The position numbers were made by a program, and so were the translations under genes. 48,133 nucleotides of DNA from 66-474 sp035688305. GTDB lineage: Bacteria > Pseudomonadota > Gammaproteobacteria > Xanthomonadales > Rhodanobacteraceae. A model generated the notes under the pieces. It saw only the letters and a list, made by a program, of their open reading frames with translations, did no database searches and was not told the DNA's origin. The stretch spans positions 1-48,133 of the forward strand of contig DASSNC010000062.1 of assembly GCA_035688305.1 (NCBI GenBank), written 5' to 3'. This document shows, in pieces, positions 16,040-24,158 of this stretch; position 1 is the stretch's first letter, and each line of letters begins with the position of its first letter.

Positions 16040-19000
16040 TCAACCCGCGGCGAACAGCGTATCCAGATCGGATTCATCGAACTTCAGCCGGTCGCGGGTA
16101 CCGCCACCATCCAGCACGGCTTGCGCGAGTTCGGCCTTGCGCGCTTTCAGGTCCTCGATGCGTTCCTCGACGGTATCGGCGCAGATCAAGCGGTACACGA
16201 ATACCGGCTTGTCCTGGCCGATGCGGTGCGCGCGGTCGGCGGCCTGCGTTTCGGCAGCCGGATTCCACCACGGGTCGTAGTGGATCACGGTATCGGCGGC
16301 GGTGAGGTTCAGGCCCACGCCGCCAGCCTTCAGCGACAACAGGAACAGCGGCACTTCACCATCCTGGAACTTGCGCACCGGCTCGGCGCGGTCGCGCGTG
16401 TCGCCGGTCAAGGTGACGTATTGCAGGTGGCGCCGATTCAATTCGCGCGCGATCAGCGCGAGCATTTCGGTGAATTGCGAAAACAGCAGTACGCGCCGGC
16501 CTTCGTTCAGGAGGTCTGGCAGCATGTCCATCAACAGCTCCAGCTTGGCCGAATCACGCACGTTGCGCGCCGATTCCAGTTTCACCAGGCGTGGATCGCA
16601 GCAGGTCTGGCGCAGCTTCAGCAACGCGTCCAGCACGATGATTCCGCTGTGCTCGATGCCGCGTTGGCGCACCACGTCACGCACTTCCTCGCCCAGGCTG
16701 ATGCGCAGCGAGTCATACAGTTCACGTTGTTTGCCCGACAGCACCACCCGTCGCGCGATCTCGGTTTTTGCCGGAAGATCCGATGCCACCTGCGCCTTGG
16801 TGCGACGCAGGATGAAGGGCGCGATGCGATGGTTGAGCCGCGCCTGGCAATCGGCGTCGGCGTGGCGTTCGATCGGGATGCGATAGTGCCGGCGGAACGA
16901 GCCTTCGTCACCCAGCAAGCCGGGCACCGCAAGATCGACCTGCGACCACAGCTCGCCCAGATGATTTTCCAGCGGCGTGCCGGTCATGCACACGCGCCGT
17001 CTGGATGCGATCGACAACAGCGCGCGGCGCGCCTGGGTGCGCGGGTTCTTGACCTGCTGCGCTTCGTCCAGCACCACCAGCGCAAACGGCTGTTCGCGCA
17101 GCACCGACAGATCGCGCGGCAACAATGCATAACTGGTCAGGATCACGTCGTTGCCGGCCAGCCGGTCGAAACTCTTGACGCGCTCCGGCCCGTGCAGGGT
17201 CAGCATTTTCAGGGACGGCGCAAAGCGTTCGGTTTCTGCCTGCCAGTTCGGGATCAAGCTGGTCGGCGCGACGATCAATGCCGGCTGGGTGAGCGCCGAG
17301 TTCTGCTTCAGCGCCAGGATGTGCGCGAGCATCTGCACGGTCTTGCCAAGACCCATGTCGTCGGCCAGCACGCCACCGAGACCGGCGTCGGCCAGTGCGT
17401 TCAACCAACGCAAACCTTCGCGCTGGTAGGGCCGCAGCACTGCCTGCAGCGTTTCCGGCACGGCGTCCGAGGCTTTCGCGGCGGCTTCGCGCAGGCGCGT
17501 GGTGAAGCCGGTGAGGTCTTGCGGCGCGTCGAGCTTGCCGTTCTTGGGCAAGGCTTGCGCAAACTCTTCCAGGCGCCCCGCCTGCACCCGTGGCAGCCGC
17601 AGCTTCTCGCGCGGATGTGCGAGGTATTCGGCCAACGGTGCCAGCAACTGGCGCAGCTCCGCCAACGGCACCGCGACGCGGCGGCGGTCATCGACCGGCG
17701 CGTACCACACCGCATCGCTGGTTTCGTTTTCCGGCGGCGTCAATGACAACGTGTGTTCGGAGAGCGCGCGCGCGACGGTCGGCAGCAGGTTGACGCGCGT
17801 GCCCTCGACCTCGATGCCCATTTCGAACTCGAAGGCTTCACCGCCATCATCGACCTTGGCGACGCCATACCAGCGCGGCAGGCCTTCCAGCACCTCGAAC
17901 GGAAAGCTGGGCGCGTACTCGACATTGAAACCTTCGGATTCGAGTTTTTCGCGCAACCCCAACCAACGCGCTGGCGTGTTGACTTCCAGGGCACCGGCGT
18001 AACCCTTGCCGGGAAACACCCAGGCATCTTCCGCAAGCGCCTCGGCCATGTCCCAGGGCAAGCCCTCGCAATCGACCGCGGGGGCGAGGCCGAAGCCCTC
18101 CAGGCGTTCCATGGTGGCGAGTTCTTCGGCGCGCTTGCGCACGATCTCGAACAACTTGCCCTTGCGCAACCGGCGCACGGTCGCCTCGCCACCGCGTCCC
18201 GGCAGGCGTTCGCCGCCGTAATCAAAGGCAAGGCGAGCGTAGGCCAGCGGCGGTGTACCGGCACCGATGCGCGCGTGGCGCGTCAGTGCCTGGAACACCA
18301 TCACCGGCTTGGGCGGAAATTCGGCGCGCTGTGCCGCGTCGATCGAGCGCGGTGCGGAGATCCGCGCAGCCCACGGCGAAGCGGCGATGCTCGCGGCCAA
18401 GGCTTCGGTGTGCTCCGGCGCCAACGGCGGCGCATCGATGAGTGCCACTTCGGCAGCGTCACCGTCCAGCGGGCCCAGCTCGGCGCGATCGGGATCGAGA
18501 TACCACAGCCCGCCCACGCGCACGAGGCGTTGATGTTCGGGCAGCTGCGGCAAAAGACGCTGGCGGCCGTCGCGTTCAAGTTGCCAATCCCATTCCAGCG
18601 GTCGCGGCTTGCCGAGGACCAGGCGCAACCCGGCGACACCACCGAGCAGACTCGGCGCCTGTTCCAGCACTTCGCGCAACAGCGAGTCGCCAAACGCGCC
18701 GGAAAGCTGCGCGTAGGTGCGGCCCTTGCGCTGGGTCTGGGGCAAGCCGAGCATGGCTGCGGCCAGCTTTGTATCCGCCGCGCTCAGGCCCGCATGCGGC
18801 AGCAGCTTCGCATCGAGTGGCACGGCGCGGCCGAGGCGGTCCTTGGCGACAGCCTCCAACAACACCGGCGCCACTTCGAGGCGCGCCAGCGGCGGCTCAT
18901 CCCGCAGCAACTCGATGAAAAATCCAAGGGTTGGCGCGATCGAAGACCCCGCCCCATCGTCATCGGCCGCCGCCAGCAGCCGCGCCCATTGTGCGGGCAA

Positions 19001-19069
19001 GGGCGCCATGGCCCCCTTGCCCTTGGGCGGGCTGATGCTCGCTTCGTCCGGTTGACTGCGATGCTGCAT
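16040..19069 (-). CDS. SNF2-family DEAD/DEAH-box helicase
   Basis: A 1009-residue SWI2/SNF2-type ATPase. The roughly 520 N-terminal residues are unassigned. A complete SNF2 core follows: GLRWLNALADAGLGGVLADD with MGLGKTVQ (Walker A), LIVAPTSLIPNW, VVLDEAQQVKN (DEAQ box), RVCMTGTPLENHLGELWS, then the helicase C-domain (VLLFSQFTEML; GVGLNLTAADTVIHYDPWWN; DRAHRIGQDKPVFVYRLI). These enzymes translocate on duplex DNA to remodel protein-DNA or polymerase complexes. ATG 19069 is chosen because an AGGAT ribosome site lies nine bases upstream; a TTG at 19078 is too close to it. It stands alone on the minus strand, convergent with DUF971. Confidence 0.93.
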   Translation of the reverse strand: MQHRSQPDEASISPPKGKGAMAPLPAQWARLLAAADDDGAGSSIAPTLGFFIELLRDEPPLARLEVAPVLLEAVAKDRLGRAVPLDAKLLPHAGLSAADTKLAAAMLGLPQTQRKGRTYAQLSGAFGDSLLREVLEQAPSLLGGVAGLRLVLGKPRPLEWDWQLERDGRQRLLPQLPEHQRLVRVGGLWYLDPDRAELGPLDGDAAEVALIDAPPLAPEHTEALAASIAASPWAARISAPRSIDAAQRAEFPPKPVMVFQALTRHARIGAGTPPLAYARLAFDYGGERLPGRGGEATVRRLRKGKLFEIVRKRAEELATMERLEGFGLAPAVDCEGLPWDMAEALAEDAWVFPGKGYAGALEVNTPARWLGLREKLESEGFNVEYAPSFPFEVLEGLPRWYGVAKVDDGGEAFEFEMGIEVEGTRVNLLPTVARALSEHTLSLTPPENETSDAVWYAPVDDRRRVAVPLAELRQLLAPLAEYLAHPREKLRLPRVQAGRLEEFAQALPKNGKLDAPQDLTGFTTRLREAAAKASDAVPETLQAVLRPYQREGLRWLNALADAGLGGVLADDMGLGKTVQMLAHILALKQNSALTQPALIVAPTSLIPNWQAETERFAPSLKMLTLHGPERVKSFDRLAGNDVILTSYALLPRDLSVLREQPFALVVLDEAQQVKNPRTQARRALLSIASRRRVCMTGTPLENHLGELWSQVDLAVPGLLGDEGSFRRHYRIPIERHADADCQARLNHRIAPFILRRTKAQVASDLPAKTEIARRVVLSGKQRELYDSLRISLGEEVRDVVRQRGIEHSGIIVLDALLKLRQTCCDPRLVKLESARNVRDSAKLELLMDMLPDLLNEGRRVLLFSQFTEMLALIARELNRRHLQYVTLTGDTRDRAEPVRKFQDGEVPLFLLSLKAGGVGLNLTAADTVIHYDPWWNPAAETQAADRAHRIGQDKPVFVYRLICADTVEERIEDLKARKAELAQAVLDGGGTRDRLKFDESDLDTLFAAG

Positions 19070-19266
19070 TCGCGCCAAATCCTGCGCCTTAAAGGCTCAA
19101 GCATAACGCATGTTGTGCGATCTTCCCCGATCACCCCGCCACCCGACCGTCGGGCAACTGCGGCGGCACCGCGCCGCCGAATACCAGGACGGGCATCCTG
19201 CCCTGCCTTTCCTCGACAGCCGCTTGGAACGCACCGGGTTCGCCATCGAAACGACTCCGCCAATGA

Positions 19267-20283
19267 TCAGGCGAACAGGTTTTCCGGATACTCCGGCTTG
19301 CGCTCGCGTGCCAGCAACGAACGCAGGGCATCGGTGGGGGTCATTTCGCCGCGCAATACCGCCTGCACGTGTTGCGAGATCGGAAGGTCCAGATCGTGGC
19401 GCTGCGCGAGCCGCATGACTTCATCGGCGGTCACGGCGCCTTCGACGACCTGGCCGATGTCGGCCAGTGCCCGTGGCAGCGGCACGCCCTCACCCAGCGC
19501 GAAACCGAAACGGTAGTTGCGGGACAACTTGCCGGTACAGGTGAGCACCAGGTCGCCAAGGCCGGCAAGCCCCATCAGGGTCTGCGGCTGCGCACCCAGG
19601 GCCGCGCCGAGCCGCAGCATTTCGTTCATGCCGCGCGTGATCAAACCCGCGCGCGTGTTGAGGCCCAACTGCATGCCGTCGGCGACGCCGGTGGCGACTG
19701 CCAGCACGTTCTTCATCGCACCGCCGAGTTCCGCACCCAGCATGTCGTTGCCGGTGTAGGCACGGAATGCGTGACTATGCAGCAAGGCCGCGATGCGATG
19801 GGCAAAGGCATCGTCACTCGCATGCACGGTGACTGCAGTCGGCATCCCGGCCGCGACCTCGCGCGCGAACGACGGACCGGTCACGACCGCGGCGGGCGTG
19901 TCCGGCAACCGCGCGGCGACCAGTTCATGCAGGAAGCGCCCGGTGCCGGGCTCGAAGCCCTTGGTCGCCCACGCATAGCCGGCGCCCGCCGGCAACAGCG
20001 GCGCGGCTTCATCCAGCATGTTCCGGAAGGCGTGGCTCGGGACCGCTACCAGCGCTGCGTCGACGCCAACCAGCGCCTCGGCAAGGTCCGGCACACAGGC
20101 AATATCCACCGGCAAGGGCAGATCCGGCAGGTAGTGCTGGTTGCGATGGCTGGCCGCAATCTCCGCCAGTGCACCGGCGTCACGGCCCCACAGGCGGGTC
20201 GTGACACCATTGCCGCACAACAGCGCGGCCAGCGCGGTACCCCACGAGCCGGCGCCGAGTACGGCGACCGTCGCGCGAGACAT
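19267..20283 (-). CDS. gpsA: NAD(P)-dependent glycerol-3-phosphate dehydrogenase
   Basis: GpsA reduces dihydroxyacetone phosphate to sn-glycerol-3-phosphate, the backbone for phospholipids. The 338-residue cytoplasmic enzyme has the N-terminal dinucleotide-binding loop VLGAGSWGTALA, the conserved KGFEPGTG and GPSFAREVAAGMPTA segments, and the catalytic-Lys region LGGAMKNVLAVATGVADGM followed by NTRAGLITRGMNEM. Length is normal. It starts four bases after the secB stop on the minus strand, the usual secB-gpsA operon of xanthomonads. The roughly 200 bases between its stop and the helicase start hold nothing I can identify. Confidence 0.97.
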   Translation of the reverse strand: MSRATVAVLGAGSWGTALAALLCGNGVTTRLWGRDAGALAEIAASHRNQHYLPDLPLPVDIACVPDLAEALVGVDAALVAVPSHAFRNMLDEAAPLLPAGAGYAWATKGFEPGTGRFLHELVAARLPDTPAAVVTGPSFAREVAAGMPTAVTVHASDDAFAHRIAALLHSHAFRAYTGNDMLGAELGGAMKNVLAVATGVADGMQLGLNTRAGLITRGMNEMLRLGAALGAQPQTLMGLAGLGDLVLTCTGKLSRNYRFGFALGEGVPLPRALADIGQVVEGAVTADEVMRLAQRHDLDLPISQHVQAVLRGEMTPTDALRSLLARERKPEYPENLFA

Positions 20284-20287
20284 CGGC

Positions 20288-20776
20288 TTAGGCGTTCAGG
20301 GTCGGTGCCGGCTGGGCCGCCTGCTGGCGTTGCTGCTCGGCGTACAGCGCGTCGAAGTTGATCGGCTGCAGCAGCAGCGGCGGGAAGCCGCCGTTCAGGA
20401 CCAGATCGGAAATCACCTGGCGCGCATACGGGAAAAGCACGTTCGGGCAATAGGTGGCCAGCACCATCGAAAGGTTGGCCTGGTCGAAGCCCTGGAACGA
20501 GAACACACCGGCCTGGTGCACCTCGGCGAGGTAGGCGGTCTTCTCGTTCAGGGTGCACGTAGCGGTCAAGGTCAGCACCACTTCGTAGTTGTCACCCTCG
20601 ATCGCGTTCGCCTTGTGGCTGAGGTTCAGCTGTACCTGCGGCTGGCCCTCTTCCTGGAACACCTTGGGCGCGTTCGGGACCTCGAAGGAGACGTCGCTCG
20701 CATAGATCTTCTGCAGCGCCATCTGCATCTGGGGGGCGGCTTGGCCGTTGCTTTGGGCCGGGGTCACTTCTGCCAT
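20288..20776 (-). CDS. secB: Protein-export chaperone SecB
   Basis: SecB is a tetrameric cytoplasmic chaperone that keeps preproteins unfolded and delivers them to SecA. The 162-residue acidic protein shows the family signatures IYASDVSFEVPNAPKVF, the strand HKANAIEGDNYEVVLTLTAT, and CPNVLFPYARQVISDLVLNGGFPPLLLQPINFDALY. The Gln/Ala-rich C-terminal tail is a little longer than in E. coli. It is the first gene of secB-gpsA and is divergent from rpmB. Confidence 0.97.
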   Translation of the reverse strand: MAEVTPAQSNGQAAPQMQMALQKIYASDVSFEVPNAPKVFQEEGQPQVQLNLSHKANAIEGDNYEVVLTLTATCTLNEKTAYLAEVHQAGVFSFQGFDQANLSMVLATYCPNVLFPYARQVISDLVLNGGFPPLLLQPINFDALYAEQQRQQAAQPAPTLNA

Positions 20777-20854
20777 GTTCGTAAAGCTCCGCTGGGAAAT
20801 GGGTCAAAGACCGGGGATTGTCCCACACCTGCAGCATCGATGCACGCGTGGCGA

Positions 20855-20883
20855 TTGCCTGCGCCCCCACCGCCTGCTACATT
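20855..20883 (+). promoter_or_regulatory. Candidate promoter of rpmB-rpmG
   Basis: TTGCCT (20855-20860) and TACATT (20878-20883) are separated by exactly 17 bases, each matching four of six consensus positions. They lie in the 255-base gap between the divergent secB and rpmB genes. Start would be near 20890, giving a leader of about 140 bases. The rest of the gap contains GC-rich repeats of GGGC/GCCC and no gene. Confidence 0.45.
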
Positions 20884-21031
20884 ATGCGGCTGTCTTCCGA
20901 CCAACCCGGGCATTCCGGGCGTCCCGCGGCGCGACGCGGGGCCAAAGCGGTCATCCGGCAATCGCGCAGGCATTCCAATGCGCCGGGCCGAACTTCCGCG
21001 GGCCACGCGGATCATCATGAGGAGAATCGCC

Positions 21032-21268
21032 ATGGCACGCGTCTGCCAGGTTACCGGTAAACGTACGACGACTGGCAACAACGTCTCGCACGCCAACAAC
21101 AGGACCCGCCGCCGCTGGCTTCCCAACCTGCACGAACGCAGGTTCTGGGTGGCAAGCGAAAACCGCTGGGTAAAACTGCGCGTGTCGGGCAAGGCCCTGC
21201 GCACCATCGACAAGAACGGCATCGACGCCGTGCTCGCTGACCTGCGTGCACGCGGCGAGAAGGTGTAA
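21032..21268 (+). CDS. rpmB: 50S ribosomal protein L28
   Basis: The 78-residue protein is nearly collinear with E. coli L28: MARVCQVTGKRTTTGNNVSH, RRWLPNLHERRFW, then KNGIDAVLADLRARGEKV. L28 binds 23S rRNA in the large subunit. The strong ribosome site AGGAGA sits six bases before ATG 21032. A much longer reading in the same frame, back to 20141, is a chance extension through secB-gpsA. It forms a two-gene operon with rpmG, 11 bases downstream. Confidence 0.98.
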   Translation: MARVCQVTGKRTTTGNNVSHANNRTRRRWLPNLHERRFWVASENRWVKLRVSGKALRTIDKNGIDAVLADLRARGEKV

Positions 21269-21279
21269 GGAGAATCCTC

Positions 21280-21444
21280 ATGGCCAGCAAACGCGACAAG
21301 ATCCGCCTGACTTCCTCGGCCGGCACCGGCCACTTCTACACCACCGACAAGAACAAGAAGAACACGCCGGACAAGATGCAGGTGAAGAAGTACGACCCGG
21401 TCGTGCGCAAGCACGTGATCTACAAGGAAGGCAAGATCAAGTGA
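21280..21444 (+). CDS. rpmG: 50S ribosomal protein L33
   Basis: The 54-residue product begins MASKRDKIRLTSSAGTGHFY and ends VRKHVIYKEGKIK, closely matching L33 of E. coli. No cysteines are present, so this is the zinc-free (C-minus) form. A strong AAGGAGA ribosome site overlaps the end of rpmB. It is easily missed because of its size. The stop TGA overlaps the left arm of a long palindrome. Confidence 0.97.
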   Translation: MASKRDKIRLTSSAGTGHFYTTDKNKKNTPDKMQVKKYDPVVRKHVIYKEGKIK

Positions 21445-21487
21445 CGTTTTGGCCCGCGCGCTCCGCGCGCGGCTTTGCCAAAACGTC
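21443..21487. repeat. Long palindrome overlapping the rpmG stop codon
   Basis: GACGTTTTGGC (21443-21453) is the exact inverse of GCCAAAACGTC (21477-21487), and the interior holds a second CGCGCGC/GCGCGCG stem. The left arm includes two bases of the rpmG stop codon, and the right arm runs into the first 41-base repeat. It could end rpmBG transcription or protect its 3' end, although there is no classical U-run. Confidence 0.7.
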
Positions 21488-21600
21488 ATCCCGGGGCAAC
21501 GCGCAGCGTTGAACCCGGGATCCAGTGCCTTTCGTGCGCAAAGCGCACGCCTCTGTCAGAACGTCATCCCGGGGCAACGCGCAGCGTTGAACCCGGGATC
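21482..21600 (+). repeat. Two identical 41-bp direct repeats with internal stem-loops
   Basis: Copies at 21482-21522 and 21560-21600 are identical over 41 bases, separated by 37 bases. Each is itself a hairpin: ATCCCGGG, then AACGC, loop, GCGTT, then CCCGGGAT. The spacer holds a small perfect hairpin, GTGCGC-AAA-GCGCAC at 21534-21548. The GTCATCCCGG...CCGGGATC form resembles known dispersed palindromic repeats. Two copies are too few, and the units too palindromic, for a CRISPR. Confidence 0.8.
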
Positions 21601-21617
21601 GGTTCGATGAAAAACGG

Positions 21618-21637
21618 AACCCGCCGCAAGGCGGGTT
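21618..21637. terminator. Stem-loop (possible terminator) before the DUF4166 gene
   Basis: AACCCGCC and GGCGGGTT form a perfect 8-bp stem with a GCAA loop. On the plus strand only CGGCATTT follows; on the minus strand the stem is followed by CCGTTTTTC. An almost identical hairpin with loop TTGC occurs at 22761-22780, so the DUF4166/DCC gene pair is bracketed by matching hairpins. Confidence 0.5.
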
Positions 21638-21646
21638 CGGCATTTA

Positions 21647-22252
21647 ATGGCACCGGCCGCGCCGTGCGCCGGGGTGGCGATATGGGACGCCACCCCGCCA
21701 TGCGAAAATCCGCGCATCGCCCCAGACGCCCTGTTTCCCACACTCCTCGGCGACGAGTGGATGCGACTGCCCGAAGCGGTGCGCCGGATGCACGACGATG
21801 CGCCGCAGGTGCGCGCACGTGGCGAGGCCGATGTGGGTGGCGCCACCCATCCGCTGGCCCGGATCGCGCGCCGGCTGCTGCGACTGCCCGAGCCAGGCGC
21901 AGGCCAGGCCCTGGAATTTTCGATCGAGCGCCGTGCTGATCGCGAAACCTGGACGCGCAAGTTTGCCGATCACCCGATGCGTTCGACGCTCACGCAATCC
22001 GGCACGCAGCTGCGCGAACGCTTGGGTCCAGTCACGTTCTTCTTTGAGCTTCGCCACAGAGGCGATGCGATCGACTGGCAGCTGCGTGGCGTGCGCGTCT
22101 TCGGCCTGCCGTTGCCACGCGGTTTCTTTGGCGATGTGATCTCGCGCAGCAGCTCGGATCACGAGCGGTATGCTTTCGAAGTCGACGTTCGCCTGCCGTT
22201 GATCGGCCGGTTGGTGGCATATCGGGGCTGGCTGGAGCGCACCGATGAATGA
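21647..22252 (+). CDS. DUF4166 domain-containing protein
   Basis: A 201-residue protein whose body matches the DUF4166 pattern: ALFPTLLGDEWMRLPEAVRRMH, then GPVTFFFELRHRGDAIDWQL with VRVFGLPLPRGF, and the ending YAFEVDVRLPLIGRLVAYRGWL. The domain has no known function; it often occurs fused to or near redox or saccharopine-dehydrogenase-like proteins. ATG 21647 gives about 28 residues before the domain start; no closer in-frame start with a ribosome site is obvious, so the true start is uncertain. The 3' end overlaps the DCC-family gene by eight bases, suggesting coupled expression. Confidence 0.8.
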   Translation: MAPAAPCAGVAIWDATPPCENPRIAPDALFPTLLGDEWMRLPEAVRRMHDDAPQVRARGEADVGGATHPLARIARRLLRLPEPGAGQALEFSIERRADRETWTRKFADHPMRSTLTQSGTQLRERLGPVTFFFELRHRGDAIDWQLRGVRVFGLPLPRGFFGDVISRSSSDHERYAFEVDVRLPLIGRLVAYRGWLERTDE

Positions 22253-22661
22253 AGGAAAGTCGGTCGTCGTGTTTGATGGCGTATGCGTGCTGTGCAACCG
22301 CTGGGTCGATTTCATCCTGCGCCACGACCACGCCGGCCGCTTCCGGCTCGCGGCGATGCAGGGCCAGCATGGACGCGCACTGCTGCAGGCACACGGCTTG
22401 TCGCCCGACGATCCGGCATCCTACTTGCTGGTGCACGAAGACCGTGCGTACATCGACAGCGCTGCGATCATCCAGCTGTTGCGCGAACTGGGTGGGCGTT
22501 GGCGGTGCGCCGCCGCGCTCATGCGACTCGTCCCGTGCTTCTGTCGTGATCGGCTGTATCGCTGGATCGCCCGCCACCGCTATCGCCTGTTCGGCAAACG
22601 CGCGCAGTGCCGCGTGCCCGGTCCCGCGCAGGCGTGGCGTTTTCTCGACAAGGCCGATTGA
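22245..22661 (+). CDS. DCC-family thiol-disulfide oxidoreductase (DUF393)
   Basis: A 138-residue protein with the family signature VVFDGVCVLCNRWVDFILRH (the D..C..C thioredoxin-like active site near residues 11-17), followed by RFRLAAMQG and the RVPGPAQAWRF ending. DCC proteins are small thioredoxin-fold proteins predicted to handle thiol-disulfide exchange; partners are mostly unknown. Its ATG overlaps the end of the DUF4166 gene. A stem-loop follows 100 bases downstream. Confidence 0.88.
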   Translation: MNEGKSVVVFDGVCVLCNRWVDFILRHDHAGRFRLAAMQGQHGRALLQAHGLSPDDPASYLLVHEDRAYIDSAAIIQLLRELGGRWRCAAALMRLVPCFCRDRLYRWIARHRYRLFGKRAQCRVPGPAQAWRFLDKAD

Positions 22662-22760
22662 CCCACCGGCTTGCAGTTGCCTGCCAGGATAAACGGGGGC
22701 CGCCGCTCGCTGGCGAATGCTTGCGCTGCGTGAGTTGTTCGCAATACCGCCAGAAACAAG

Positions 22761-22780
22761 AACCCGCCTTGCGGCGGGTT
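22761..22780. terminator. Bidirectional stem-loop terminator candidate
   Basis: AACCCGCC-TTGC-GGCGGGTT is followed by TT on the plus strand and by CTTGTTTC on the minus strand. It lies between the convergent DCC and desaturase genes and could serve both. The short T-runs make it moderate rather than strong. Confidence 0.6.
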
Positions 22781-22809
22781 TTCGAATCACCGGATAGCCG
22801 CTGCACGCA

Positions 22810-24012
22810 TCACGCGTGCGCAGCCACCGAATAGCGTTTCAGGCGCGCCGCGAACTCGGCCAACTTGCGGTTGCCGCTGGCTTCGGCGTCATGGCACCAC
22901 TGCTGCAGGGCCGCCAACGCGGATTCCGGCCGGCGCTGTTCCATCAGTGCGGCGAGGCGCGCGCGGTACTCGTTGATCTGCTGCAGGCGCGGACGATTCT
23001 CGACCGCGGCGGCAAGGCGGCTCTTGCCGTTCTTGTCCAGCCAACGGCCACCGTTGGCCAGCGCGCGACGCAGGCGGCGGCGCGTCATCGCGCCGAAGCG
23101 ACGGGTGCGCTCGGCGTCGGATTGTTCGCGCACGGTCGGCTTGATCACGTTCTTGTAGTAATCGGTCATGGCCTCGAAGCGATGCGTAAGCAGCGCCTTC
23201 AAGGTCAACATGTCGGGCAGCGACACGTTCGGCCGCACATCCAGCGTGGGCGCCACCCGCAGCACCTTGGCGAGGTGCAGCTTTTCCAGGCCACGGATCA
23301 CCAGCCAGCCGAGATCGACCTCGAACTTGCGCAACGCGAACTTGGCCGAGCTTGGAAACGCGTGGTGGTTGTTGTGGAGCTCTTCGCCGCCGATCCACAC
23401 GCCCCACGGCGTGAGGTTGGTGGCGGTGTCGGCCGTTTCGAAGTTGCGATAACCCCACCAGTGGCCGATGCCGTTGACGAATCCGGCGGCCCAGAACGGG
23501 ATCCAGATCATCTGCACGGCCCAGATCGCGCCGCCGAGCACGCCGAACAGCGCAAGGTCGATGACCGCGAGCAGCGAAACACCGAGGATCGGGTGCGCGC
23601 TGTACACGTGCCTTTCCATCCAGTCGTCGGGCGTGCCGCGGCCATATTTCTCCATGTCGGCGGCGTTGGCCGTGGCCACGCGATACAACTCGGCGCCTTC
23701 GAAGAACACCTTGCCGATGCCTTCGACCTGCGGGCTGTGCGGATCCTCTTCGGTCTCGCAATGGGCATGGTGCTTGCGGTGTACCGCCACCCATTCCTTG
23801 GTGACCATGCCCGTGCCCAGCCAGCTCCAGAAACGGAAAATGTGCGCGACGACGGGATGGAAATCCACGCCGCGGTGCGCCTGGCTGCGATGCAGGTACA
23901 GCGTGACCGCAAGAATGGTCAGCTGGGTAGTGATCAGCAGATAAAGCGCGATCGTGAGCCAACCGGCGTTGGCCAGGCCGTGCGTGGCAAAATTGAGCAG
24001 GGTATCGAGCAT
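22810..24012 (-). CDS. Acyl-CoA/fatty-acid desaturase (delta-9 type)
   Basis: A 400-residue integral membrane di-iron desaturase that introduces a cis double bond into acyl chains, tuning membrane fluidity. The three histidine boxes are clear: HRSQAH (41-46), HRKHH (78-82) and HNNHH (213-217), set among hydrophobic helices (TIALYLLITTQLTILAVTLYL; WAVQMIWIPFWAAGFVNGIG). The last 130 residues are a charged, Arg/Ala-rich cytoplasmic extension (RTRRFGAMTRRRLRRALANG) typical of the xanthomonad type. ATG 24012 is chosen; GTG at 24021 is possible and neither has a strong ribosome site. It is divergent from the ABC module. Confidence 0.93.
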   Translation of the reverse strand: MLDTLLNFATHGLANAGWLTIALYLLITTQLTILAVTLYLHRSQAHRGVDFHPVVAHIFRFWSWLGTGMVTKEWVAVHRKHHAHCETEEDPHSPQVEGIGKVFFEGAELYRVATANAADMEKYGRGTPDDWMERHVYSAHPILGVSLLAVIDLALFGVLGGAIWAVQMIWIPFWAAGFVNGIGHWWGYRNFETADTATNLTPWGVWIGGEELHNNHHAFPSSAKFALRKFEVDLGWLVIRGLEKLHLAKVLRVAPTLDVRPNVSLPDMLTLKALLTHRFEAMTDYYKNVIKPTVREQSDAERTRRFGAMTRRRLRRALANGGRWLDKNGKSRLAAAVENRPRLQQINEYRARLAALMEQRRPESALAALQQWCHDAEASGNRKLAEFAARLKRYSVAAHA

Positions 24013-24158
24013 CGTGGTCACATCAAGGGCAGGAACGGGTCAAACGCAAACCCGCAGCAACGAGTCTAGGGTAGAACACCGGTCACCACCAGCAGCTTGC
24101 CACTACTATGTGATGCCGGTGACAATTCTTTCAATGCCCTTCACACCGATCTAACGAC

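Noticed and set aside
19079..19266. Gap between helicase and gpsA searched for a small gene or RNA
   Set aside because: No start with a ribosome site, no family resemblance and no convincing hairpin.
20141..21031. Long N-terminal extension of L28 in frame
   Set aside because: It runs antisense through gpsA and secB; the strong ribosome site and family length fix the start at 21032.
21482..21600. Two-unit repeat considered as a minimal CRISPR
   Set aside because: Only two copies, each strongly palindromic through its whole length, a spacer that is itself a hairpin, and no cas genes in the window.
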